A DNA stretch of 64,000 nucleotides from assembly GCF_035998675.1 (NCBI RefSeq), contig NZ_DASYHI010000005.1, forward strand, positions 40,626-104,625, read 5' to 3'. Below, one piece after another: positions 43,466 to 52,500 of the stretch. A program made the position numbers and the translations under genes. Each line of letters starts with the position of its first letter. Within the stretch, counting starts at the first letter, position 1. The DNA is from Telluribacter sp035998675 (GTDB lineage: Bacteria; Bacteroidota; Bacteroidia; Cytophagales; Spirosomataceae). The notes below the pieces were generated by a model, which was given only the letters and a program-made list of their open reading frames with translations, did no database searches and was not told the DNA's origin.

Positions 43466-44527
43466 CTAATTGCGATAGAAAGCGTAATTACTTCTGGTAA
43501 TGATGTCAATGGGCATGAAGTACTCCTTCTCTACTCCCGCCGAAAGTACCAGAGTCTGGTACAGCGCCATCACGCCGCGGTACCCCTGCTCTTCGGGTTT
43601 ATGACAAATCAGAAAATCAATGGTACCTTTCTTTAGGTACCTGATGTTCTCCGGCAGGTAGTCGTAGCCAATCAGGAATTTGTCGGCCATACCTTTGCCT
43701 TCCAGAAAGCGGGCCACCGAGGCCACCCGCGAGTTGGTCACGAACCAGGCCGCCACGTCCGGGTGCTGGTGCAGGGCACGGGTCAGTTCGTCCTGTACCG
43801 AAGGGTAGGCGGTTTGCCGGATGTCAATCCGGACAATGGGATTGGCCCGGTTGGTTTCTTTAAAAAAGCTTCGGAATCCTTCTTCAATCTGAGGGTAGTT
43901 GAAGTTATCTACTTCCCGCGAAATATTTACCACCAGTACTTTGTCGGTACTATTTGGCAAGCCGTAGGTGAGGAGCTGGGCGCTCAGGTACCCGCTCTGG
44001 AACAGGTGGGGGCCAATGTAACACAGGTTGTCCTGTTTAGGAATAGTGGAGTCAATAAACACGTAGGGCAGGGCCCGCTGTTTACATTCCTGAATAAAGG
44101 CTGATGACTCCTCAACAAAAGAAGGAGAAAGTAAAACGCCATGTACTTCCTGCTCAAGAATAGCGCGGGCCTGCTGCCGGAAAGACTCTTTATCGTTCAG
44201 GTCAAAAAAGTAGGGGCGTACCACCACACCATACTGCTTTATTTCGGCTTCGGCCCGGCGGATACCCCGCAACGGAGCCTCCCAGAAATTAGTTTCGTCG
44301 GAAACAGCGGGTAGTAATATGGCTACATGAATCGTCTTTCGGGAAGCCAGACGGCTGGCCAGTATGTTGGGCTGGTAGTCCAGTTCCTGAATGAGTTCGT
44401 TGATCTTGCGCCGGGTTTTGACCGAAACGCCGGTGCGGTTGTGAATAACCCGGTCTACGGTGGCAATGGAAACGTTGGCCCGGCGGGCAATTTCTTTGAC
44501 GCCGATCATCTCTTTGTCTTTTTTCAT
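43466..44527 (-). CDS. LacI-family transcriptional regulator
   Basis: Repressor or activator of about 353 aa. The N-terminal HTH is textbook: IGVKEIARRANVSIATVDRV, IHNRTGVSVKTRRKINELI, then the hinge NILASRLASRK. The remainder is a type I periplasmic-binding-like effector domain (HVAILLPAVSDETNFWEAPL; GVLLSPSFVEES; FLIGYDYLPENIRYL). The frame extends to 44638, but the first 37 residues do not belong to the family, so the ATG at 44527 is chosen. It is in the same direction as and upstream of the amino-sugar operon; the palindrome at 43337-43356 is the probable binding site. The effector is likely a sugar or sugar phosphate of that pathway. Confidence 0.92.
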   Translation of the reverse strand: MKKDKEMIGVKEIARRANVSIATVDRVIHNRTGVSVKTRRKINELIQELDYQPNILASRLASRKTIHVAILLPAVSDETNFWEAPLRGIRRAEAEIKQYGVVVRPYFFDLNDKESFRQQARAILEQEVHGVLLSPSFVEESSAFIQECKQRALPYVFIDSTIPKQDNLCYIGPHLFQSGYLSAQLLTYGLPNSTDKVLVVNISREVDNFNYPQIEEGFRSFFKETNRANPIVRIDIRQTAYPSVQDELTRALHQHPDVAAWFVTNSRVASVARFLEGKGMADKFLIGYDYLPENIRYLKKGTIDFLICHKPEEQGYRGVMALYQTLVLSAGVEKEYFMPIDIITRSNYAFYRN

Positions 44528-44671
44528 AAAGTAGGTTGGCGTGGGCTGCGCCTGCGTATGGAATAGTAAAAGGTAAAATGGTACACTTTCTATTATATAC
44601 GGACAAAGTTTACCACTAAGTTGACGGGTTTGAGGCAATTGGCCCCGACAAAAGTTATTAAGGAAAATAAA

Positions 44672-44704
44672 AAAAAGACTCCCGACAGCGCCGGGAGTCT
44701 TTTT
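44672..44704 (-). terminator. Rho-independent terminator of the receptor gene
   Basis: Perfect 13-bp stem (AAAAAGACTCCCG 44672-44684 with CGGGAGTCTTTTT 44692-44704), with a long T-run in the minus-strand transcript, 45 bp past the stop of the receptor gene. Confidence 0.92.
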
Positions 44705-44748
44705 GAATTACTTTCTCACATTAGTATTTTATTACCTTTTTAACATTA

Positions 44749-47316
44749 TTAGCGTGGACGCCCGCCCCCATTGCCTGCGGCTGGGGCCGCTGGTTGTTGA
44801 CCTTCGCCGTCGCCACCGCCGGCACCTTTCACGTCATCGTTATTAACGGACTTCCGGTTGCGACGGGTGGGAGCGTCAAAACTCATTTTACCAAGCTTAT
44901 ACTGGAAAGTAACCCGTACTCCCCGATTGTACAGCAGGTTGGTGCTGGACTGGCTAAAAGTAGGCGAAACAAATTCGTTTCTGGTTTTGAAGGCGTCGGC
45001 CAGGAAGTTTTCCGTAGCCAGACCCAGGCTGCCTTTCTTATTGGCGAAGTCTTTCTTGAAGCCCAGGCTATAGAAAGCGAAGCCGGTCTGAGATCCCTGC
45101 AGCTGCACATCGCGCCCCCGGATAAAGCTCATTCCCTGTATACCCCAGCCTTTGTTCAGCGTGACGTTAGTGAAGAAGCGACCCGAAAGTACCAGGCCTT
45201 CGTTTTTGGCGAATAGTGCGGGGTCAGGACTGTTATTGGTCAAAAACACGTAGTAGCCATCTAATCCGCCACCTATCTGCCATTTAGAGAACAAAGTCAC
45301 GTTTCCGAAAATATTGGCACCGTAGGTTTGCTTCTGGCCAATGTTGCCGTAGGTAGTGGTAATTACCCCACGCTCGTCGGTAGTCCGGATACTCTCGATG
45401 GAGTTGTTGGTCGTGCGGGCAAATATGGTGGTATTAATAAACACCGACTTCTTGAACCAGCTGGTACCGGCTTCTAGCTGGTCGGTCAGCTCGGGTGCCA
45501 GGTTAGGGTTACCCACCGTGATGTTCTGGGGGTTGGCCGCGTTAATGTTAGGGTTTAGGACTTGAATACCAGGGCGCTGCAAACGGCGGTTGTAGCCCAG
45601 CTTAATGGTTTTGCCACCTTTCAGCGTCTTTGATACGTTGACACTGGGTACCAGGTTACCGTAGGCTGGAATATTCAGATCGGCTTCTCCCTGGTCGGCG
45701 TTGATGGTGGTATACTCGTAGCGGCTGCCTATCTTAAATGAGTACTTGTTTTTGGTAGTGTAGGTATAGGAGAAGTAAGAGGCGGCTACGTTCTGGTCGT
45801 AGTTCAGCTCGTTGGCCGGGCGGGGTACATTCAGAGAGCTGTAATAGGAAAAGTCGCTCAGTACCTGGCGCATTATAGCCTTTCCTCCGAATTCAAACAT
45901 CTGGTTTTTCTTGATTGGGGTCTGGTAGTCGACCTGTACGGTACTTTCCTGGTTGTAGCTGCTGTTGCGGTTACCTTCCTGCCCAATGATTTCTCTCAGC
46001 GTATTATTGTCCGAGAAAAGGTCGGCGTCGAAGTTATTGGTCCGGTTGTTCCGGCTAAACTGCGTCAGAATGCTTACTTCCTGCTGTGGTTTTTTAAGAG
46101 TTTTGATATAGTCAATGTTTACATCCACCGTACCCGACAGGTCTTTTACGTCCACGTCGCGGTAGGAGGTAGACGTACCTGGTGTAAGGGCCACCGTACG
46201 AAGGGTCGTAATACCCTGGGTTGAAAGCTGATTGCGGGTACCGTAGCGGATACTGGCCGTCAGGGAGGAGTTCTTGTTGATGTCATAGTCCCAGCTCAGG
46301 TTGTAGGAGCCAAACAAGTCGCTGTTGCGGGAGTCGGTAAACTGGCGTGTCGAAAAAGGAGTGGTAGCGCCCCGGCTCTGCTGCAGGCTTTCGGAGTAGC
46401 CTTTCTGGTTGTAGTTGGCACGTCCGAAGCCGCTGAGGTTAAAGCCCATTTTGCCGGCGCGGTAGCTACCCCGCAGACCCAGCATGGAACCCCGGTTACC
46501 GGCTCCGCCGTTTATGTCCAGCGTAGCGCCCTGCAGGGTGTTTTTCTTGGTAATAATATTGATAATACCGGCAGTACCTTCGGCGTCGTATCGGGCCGAG
46601 GGAGAGGTAATTACTTCCACCGATTTAATCATATCGGCGGGTATTTGCCTGAGGGCATCGCCCACGCTGCTGGCAATAATAGTAGAAGGCTTATTGTTTA
46701 TCAGTACCCGCACGTTGGAACTACCCCGGAGCGATACGTTGCCATCCAGGTCAACCGTAAGCATAGGTACCTTGCGCATGACGTCGGTGGCATCACCGCC
46801 CTTGCTGGTCAGGTCTTTTTCGGCGTTAAAAACCAGGCGATCAACTTTTTCTTCAATGAGGGCGGCTTGTCCTACTACCTCTACTTCTTTCAGCTGTACA
46901 ATGTCGGGCGTAAGTACTACATTGCCCAGTTCCACATCGGTACGGCGGTCAATGGTGATATTCTTTATCTCTTTGCCTTTGTACCCTATAAATGAAATAA
47001 GTAGCTTGTAATCGCCGGGAGCTATTTTAGTAATGACAAATTTTCCTTTATCATCCGTAGTAGTACCGTCAACAGGCTTATTACTTTTAACTTCAATCAA
47101 CGAAATAGCCGCAAATTCAACAGGTTGGCTGGAAACGGAGTCCACGAGTACACCGCTAATTTTGCCGTTGCCGCGGGGCGTTGTATCATCGGCCGTGCCG
47201 GGAATAGCGGTAGATTGTTGCTGGGGGCGTCCGCCGGGAAAGGAAGGTGCTTCCTGCGCATAAGCCGAAAAGGCCAGGCCGGTAGAAAGTAGCAGGGAGT
47301 AGCAAAGCTTATTCAT
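44749..47316 (-). CDS. Outer-membrane beta-barrel protein, TonB-receptor-like (OMP_b-brl_3 type)
   Basis: 855-aa outer-membrane protein: signal peptide, carboxypeptidase-like domain (ISGVLVDSVSSQPVEFAAIS), plug domain (KVPMLTVDLDGNVSLRGSSN, VRVLINNKPSTI, then IINIITKKN), and a barrel of the single-component family without a SusD partner. After the last strand (VRVTFQYKLGKMSF) comes a charged, Gly/Pro-rich tail of about 40 residues (GAGGGDGEGQQPAAPAAGNG) instead of a terminal aromatic residue. Such tails are found in this family and would be periplasmic. It is divergent from lytS/lytR, so it may be under their control. The imported ligand is unknown and may not be a glycan. Confidence 0.88.
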   Translation of the reverse strand: MNKLCYSLLLSTGLAFSAYAQEAPSFPGGRPQQQSTAIPGTADDTTPRGNGKISGVLVDSVSSQPVEFAAISLIEVKSNKPVDGTTTDDKGKFVITKIAPGDYKLLISFIGYKGKEIKNITIDRRTDVELGNVVLTPDIVQLKEVEVVGQAALIEEKVDRLVFNAEKDLTSKGGDATDVMRKVPMLTVDLDGNVSLRGSSNVRVLINNKPSTIIASSVGDALRQIPADMIKSVEVITSPSARYDAEGTAGIINIITKKNTLQGATLDINGGAGNRGSMLGLRGSYRAGKMGFNLSGFGRANYNQKGYSESLQQSRGATTPFSTRQFTDSRNSDLFGSYNLSWDYDINKNSSLTASIRYGTRNQLSTQGITTLRTVALTPGTSTSYRDVDVKDLSGTVDVNIDYIKTLKKPQQEVSILTQFSRNNRTNNFDADLFSDNNTLREIIGQEGNRNSSYNQESTVQVDYQTPIKKNQMFEFGGKAIMRQVLSDFSYYSSLNVPRPANELNYDQNVAASYFSYTYTTKNKYSFKIGSRYEYTTINADQGEADLNIPAYGNLVPSVNVSKTLKGGKTIKLGYNRRLQRPGIQVLNPNINAANPQNITVGNPNLAPELTDQLEAGTSWFKKSVFINTTIFARTTNNSIESIRTTDERGVITTTYGNIGQKQTYGANIFGNVTLFSKWQIGGGLDGYYVFLTNNSPDPALFAKNEGLVLSGRFFTNVTLNKGWGIQGMSFIRGRDVQLQGSQTGFAFYSLGFKKDFANKKGSLGLATENFLADAFKTRNEFVSPTFSQSSTNLLYNRGVRVTFQYKLGKMSFDAPTRRNRKSVNNDDVKGAGGGDGEGQQPAAPAAGNGGGRPR

Positions 47317-47622
47317 GGCTTTAAACAGGTAATAGTAATAGTTATGTATTTGTGAGAATTAGTTAAGCAAAACAACAAGCCGGAGCCGTATTAAAAAAAT
47401 ACAATAGACGGCTCGTAGGGGAATATAGACAAACGGCCGTTTTTAACCGATGATTTCGGGATAGTGGTAATATGCCCTACTTTCAGTCCGTTTATAGACC
47501 CAAACCGGATTTCAATCGGTGTACTGATACAACTGGTCGATTGCATTGGCTGCTCTGAAAAGTCCTATGTAAGATTGTATCCTTTATCCCATGATTTACA
47601 TGACATTAACCGGATTTTCTAT
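47317..47622. promoter_or_regulatory. Divergent control region with a perfect palindrome
   Basis: 306 bp between the receptor gene and lytS. AAACGGCCGTTT at 47431-47442 is a perfect 12-bp palindrome and GTATT-A5-AATAC a small dyad near 47383-47397. No strict TAnnTTTG box was found in either direction. The open frame from 47464 (53 extra residues ahead of lytS) does not look coding. Confidence 0.5.
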
Positions 47623-48693
47623 ATGACATCCTTTTCTCTTTCCCGTAACTTTTCCCTGCTGATTCATGTATTGGTATGGGGGGTGCTGGGGCTTTCGCTG
47701 CTTCTCTTCCAGCCGCTTACCTGGCGGGTCGAGTTGCCCAGCGAGTTCTGGATCAAGCAGGCAGTACTGTTTTCGTTACTTGTTACCGTATTTTATCTTA
47801 ATTACCTGCTATTGGTGCCCAGGTTGCTGTTGCGCAACCGGCTCGCCCTGTTTATTACCTTAAATGTAATTACCGTATTCATTGTCGCATTTCTGATTCA
47901 GCGGGTAGAGGTATGGATAAACCTGCGCGAGATGCTGGAAAAGGCTTACCGGGCCCGGGCGGCCAACGGCGTGGTAAGGAGCGAAAAATGGATTGACTTT
48001 TTTTCCCTTATCCTTGCGTTGATGGTACTGGGGATCAGCACCAGCGTCACCGCCGTGCAAAACTGGCAGCGGGACATGCAGCTCCGGCAAAATCTGGAAC
48101 GGGAGAAGACCAAGTCGGAGCTATCGTTTCTGAAGGCGCAGATCAACCCGCACTTTTTCTTTAATACCCTGAACAACATCTACGCGCTGACGATTGTAGA
48201 TGGCGAAGCGGCCCGGGAGGCCCTGCACAAGCTTTCGCGTATGATGAGGTACGTCCTGTACGAAACCCAGAACTCCACAGTAATGCTGAGCAACGAAATA
48301 GCCTTTGTACAGGATTATATTCAGCTCATGAAGCTACGGCTAACCGACAAGGTAACGGTAAAGTTTGAGCAGCCGTCCCCCCTGCACGATGTACCCATAG
48401 CGCCCATGCTGCTACTGCCCTTCATCGAAAATGCCTTCAAACACGGCGTTAGTGCCATTGAGCCCAGCAGTATCCTGATTGCGATCCGGCAGCACGGAAA
48501 GCAGCTGCACCTGGAAGTACAGAATTCAGTTTTTACCGAAAAAAAAGTTACCTTAGATGATAGTAACGGTATAGGTCTGGTGAATACCCGCCGTCGGCTG
48601 GATCTGCTGTATCCGGATGGATATAAACTGGCCGTTGACGAGAGTACCCCGGATAATAAGTACCGGGTCCATCTGAAACTTGAGGTAGCCTGA
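47623..48693 (+). CDS. LytS-type sensor histidine kinase
   Basis: Membrane sensor kinase of the His_kinase (LytS/YehU) family, about 356 aa. Four helices near the N-terminus (SLLIHVLVWGVLGLSLLLF; AVLFSLLVTVFYLNYLLLV; LFITLNVITVFIVAFLI; FFSLILALMVLGISTSV) are followed by the phospho-acceptor region LKAQINPHFFFNTLNNIYAL. The ATPase motifs are FIENAFKHG and SNGIGLVNTRRRLDLLY. The frame opens at 47464, but the 53-residue extension precedes a good membrane start, so ATG 47623 is used. Its stop overlaps the start of lytR (TGATG), so the two are translationally coupled. No extracellular sensor domain is visible. Confidence 0.92.
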   Translation: MTSFSLSRNFSLLIHVLVWGVLGLSLLLFQPLTWRVELPSEFWIKQAVLFSLLVTVFYLNYLLLVPRLLLRNRLALFITLNVITVFIVAFLIQRVEVWINLREMLEKAYRARAANGVVRSEKWIDFFSLILALMVLGISTSVTAVQNWQRDMQLRQNLEREKTKSELSFLKAQINPHFFFNTLNNIYALTIVDGEAAREALHKLSRMMRYVLYETQNSTVMLSNEIAFVQDYIQLMKLRLTDKVTVKFEQPSPLHDVPIAPMLLLPFIENAFKHGVSAIEPSSILIAIRQHGKQLHLEVQNSVFTEKKVTLDDSNGIGLVNTRRRLDLLYPDGYKLAVDESTPDNKYRVHLKLEVA

Positions 48694-49430
48694 TGCTGAC
48701 TTGTATTGCTATTGATGACGAGCCACTGGCCCTGGGACTGGTGTGCGCTTTTATCGAGAAAACTCCTTTTTTAAACCTGGTAGGGCGCTATTCCAGTGCC
48801 GTCGATGCACTACAGGGGCTGGATCAGCACGAGGTAGACCTGGTATTTCTGGATATTCAGATGCCAGACCTGACGGGAATTGAACTGGCGCGGGTACTGG
48901 ATAAGTCGGCCGAGCGCGTGCCGCGTATTATCTTTACTACGGCCTACAATCATTTTGCCCTTGAGGGTTTTCGGGTCGACGCCCTGGACTACCTCCTGAA
49001 GCCGTTCAACTACGAGGAATTTCTTAGGGCTGCCACCAAGGGGAAAGCCTACTTTGATCTGGTTCATCGTGCCCAGCCTGCTACGCTGGCTCCGGTACCC
49101 GATATGCGGGACGAGTATCTGTTTCTGAAAGTTGAGTATCAGCTGGTGCGGGTAGCTTTTGAGGAAATTTTGTACATAGAAGGGCTGAAAGACTACGTAA
49201 AGGTTCACCTGAAAAGTGATTCAAAGCCGCTGCTGTCGCTCACCAGCCTGAAAGCTCTGGAAGAAAAGCTGCCGTCTGCGCGCTTTATGCGCATTCACCG
49301 GTCTTATATCGTAAGTCTGGACCAGATTGGCTCCGTTACCCGCAACACCATCCAGATCGGCGACTCAACCATCCCCGTCAGTGAGCAATACAAAGAAAAC
49401 TTCAATCAGTTTCTGAGCCGCTGGACCTGA
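48693..49430 (+). CDS. LytTR-family response regulator
   Basis: 245-aa response regulator paired with the upstream kinase. The receiver domain carries CIAIDDEPLAL, the phospho-acceptor VFLDIQMP (Asp54), TTAY and LLKPF. The C-terminal LytTR DNA-binding domain starts at EYLFLKVEYQLVRVAFEEIL and includes YIEGLKDYVKVHL and FMRIHRSYIVSL. LytTR proteins bind direct-repeat sites; the targets here may be the divergent receptor gene or the giant LamG gene that converges with it, but no site was identified with confidence. Start overlaps the kinase stop by one base. Confidence 0.94.
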   Translation: MLTCIAIDDEPLALGLVCAFIEKTPFLNLVGRYSSAVDALQGLDQHEVDLVFLDIQMPDLTGIELARVLDKSAERVPRIIFTTAYNHFALEGFRVDALDYLLKPFNYEEFLRAATKGKAYFDLVHRAQPATLAPVPDMRDEYLFLKVEYQLVRVAFEEILYIEGLKDYVKVHLKSDSKPLLSLTSLKALEEKLPSARFMRIHRSYIVSLDQIGSVTRNTIQIGDSTIPVSEQYKENFNQFLSRWT

Positions 49431-49456
49431 GGTGGCTACCGGGCCGTGGCCTACTC

Positions 49457-49536
49457 CCCCGGACTGGCGTCCGGGGTTACAACATCGGTCGTGCCTCCGG
49501 CACTATTCCTTTTTAGGGTGTAGAATCCGTCTACAC
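49457..49536. repeat. Three REP-like hairpins between convergent genes
   Basis: In the 112-bp gap between lytR and the giant LamG gene: CCCCGGAC-TGGC-GTCCGGGG (49457-49476), GTGCC-TCC-GGCAC (49491-49503) and GTGTAGA-ATCCG-TCTACAC (49518-49536). They are shorter and of a different sequence from the esterase-cluster palindromes. They could also act as a bidirectional terminator. Confidence 0.7.
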
Positions 49537-49542
49537 ACACTT

Positions 49543-52500
49543 TTATTTAATATTGAAAGTACCCAGATTTCCTCCGCTCCTGAAGTCGAGTTTCCCCTGC
49601 AGCTGCATGCTGTTTACTTCTCCCAGGCTACCTTCCAGGAAAATCGTGTGGTCTTTATTGATAGTGATGTCACTATATCGGGTAGGGATACATCCGTCCG
49701 ACCAGCTTCGGGCATCAGACCACGGTCCTGAGTTTACGCTCTGGAGGGCATCAATGCGTTGAGCGGTAGTGGTGGATGCAACGGTTGTTTCGCAGCCCTT
49801 GCTGTTCTCAACGGTGGCTTTGTAGGTACCGCTCTCTTTCACCGTAAGGCTGATTTTGGTTTCGTCGGCAATAAGGCTATTGTTGCGTAGCCACTGAACA
49901 ACATTGGAGCCAGTCGGGGCATCTTTCACTTTCAGCTCCATTGAAGAGCCCGAGCAGAACCGGGGACCGCCAATGGATTCTATTTTGAAAGTAAAGGTTT
50001 CTGCATCACGGGTTACCGATAAAGCTGCCGACGCCGGGCTGGTACTGGTGGCAAGCGCGTTACTATTGTAGCCGGTTACTTTACAGGTAGCGGTGTACTG
50101 GGTAGTACTACCCGGTTGTACATGCACGAACAGGCCTTGCCCTCCACTGCTCCAGTCGACCGTGCCCGGGCAGCCAAATGCCTGGAGAACAGCGGGGTTT
50201 CCTTCGCAGGAAGAAGCAGTAGTAGATTCAGTACAACCTTTGAGCTGGATAATCCAGAAGTCGGAGCCGCCCTTGGAGCCCTGGGTTTTTTCACTGTTCG
50301 CATTGGACTCCGACAGTCCGCCCAGTATATACCCGCCCGTGGAGGTACTATGGGCACTGAACAGTTGGTCTTTACCCGTACCTCCCATGGTTTTATCCCA
50401 TTGTTTTTTTCCGGTGGTATCAACCTTAACAATCCAGTAATCTTCGGCCCCGAACGAATTTTGGGTTTTGTCGCCGGAGAGTCCCGAAGCGGAAGTACCT
50501 CCTAACAGAAAACCTTTGTCAGGGGTAGGAAGCAGCAGAGCAAGCTGGTCGAAACCACTTCCGCCAAATGAATTATCCCACTGTTTGGTGCCTTCAGCGT
50601 TAATTTTCAGCATCCAGTAGTCAGCACTACCGCGACTGGCACTTGTTTTGTCCTGAGCAGCACCGGAGTAAGAAGTACCCGCCAATACATAGCCTTTGTT
50701 GTCGGGCGCAGGCTGGAAGCCCTGGAGAAAATCATTGCCCGAGCCCCCGTAGGTTTTGTCCCACAGTTTAGCACCCTGGTTGTTGAGTTTGATAACCCAG
50801 AAATCGTAGCCGCCTTTGGAGGGTTCCGTTTTTTCGCCGGAGCTGGCCGAGTTGGAAGTACCTGCCAGGAAAATAGTGCCATCGGCAGCGACCCGGATGG
50901 TGGAAAGTACTTCCGTGGCCGAGCCCCCGTAGGTTTTATCCCAGAGTTTATCTCCCAGTAAGCCGTCAATCTTTAAGAGCCAGTAGTCGGAAAGACCCCG
51001 GGCGTTTTCAAACTTATCAAAGCTTTGTTGAGAGGTTGAGTAACCTCCCAGCAGAAAATTGCCGTCGGTAGTAGCAGCCAGGGAAGTCAGCTTGTCAAAA
51101 CCTTCTCCCCCGAATGTTTTATCCCACAATTTATTTCCCTGGGCGTCAATCCGGATAACCCAGAAATCTTCGTTGCCTTTGGAAGTTTCTGTTTTATCCC
51201 CGCTTCTTGCCGAATTGGAAGTACCTCCTAACAGGAAGCCCCCGTCAGCCGTAAGCAAAGCAGCCCGGAGCGAATCGGTACCGTTGCCGCCAAAGGTTTT
51301 ATCCCATAACTTATTGCCCGCGGCATTGACCCGTACGATCCAGTAGTCAGCGCCTCCTTTTGAACTGGCTGATTTATCACCGCCTTGTCCAGAGGAAGAA
51401 GTACCTGCCAGAAGGAAGCCCCCGTCCGGCGTAGGAAGTATTTCCCGGAGGCCTTCGTGGGCACTGCCCCCCAGAGTTATATCGGATAGCTTCTGGGGAA
51501 GCTCGCGGTAGCACTTGCTTTGGGCAAGCGTAGTGAGCGGAGAAGCCGCCTTGTACAGGAACAGCAGTACTCCGGACTCGTCGCTGTTATCGGTGGCTAA
51601 AATACACTGAGCCGAGTAGCGGGTAGTTTGGGTAGCATTGACGCGCAGAAACAGACCTTTCTGACCGTTGCTCCACAGTACTTCACCGGGGCAACCGTAG
51701 GCCATCAGTACCGCCGACTGACTGACTTCGGTAGTGGCCAGGTAAGAGCTAACGGGGCAGTCAGACAGCTTGACGATCCATATATCGGGCTCAGCGCCGC
51801 TGAAAGAGGTAGTTTTTTCAGCACTGATATCAGAGGAGGAAGTCCCTCCCAGAAGGTAACCACCATCAGCCGCTACCTGAATACTGTACAGAATGTCCGT
51901 ACCGCTGCCTCCCAGGGTGCGGTCCCACTGCTTTTCGCCTTCGCTATTTATTTTGATAAACCAGAAGTCGGAGCCGCCGCGGCTGTTCTCGGATTTATCG
52001 CCACCGGTATTTGACATGGAGTATCCGCCCAGCAGAAAGCCTCCGTCAGGCGCTGGTAGAATACGGGTAAGTCCGTCTTCCTCAGTACCTCCGTAGGCCT
52101 TATCCCATAACTTTTGTCCATTGCTGTTGATCCTGACCACCCAGTAGTCGCTGCTCCCTCTGGAGGCATCCGACCGGTCACCTGTTCTTCCTGACTCAGA
52201 CCCACCTCCCAAAAGAAAACCTCCGTCGGTAGTCAGGACAATAGACGTCATTATATCGCTGGTGCTCCCCCCAAAGGCCTTATCCCAAAGCTTGTTTCCA
52301 TTGGCATCCGTTTTGACTACCCAGTAGTCATTTCCTCCCTTTGAATTTTCTGACTTGTAAATGGCATCCGTAAATAGATCCTTGCTAATATTCGAGTCAG
52401 AGTAGCCTCCTAGCAGGTAGCCCCCGTCAGGAGCAACAGTTATCGCTGTCAGGACTTCATTCTCAAATCCCCCGTATGTTTTGTCCCATAGTTTCTTCCC

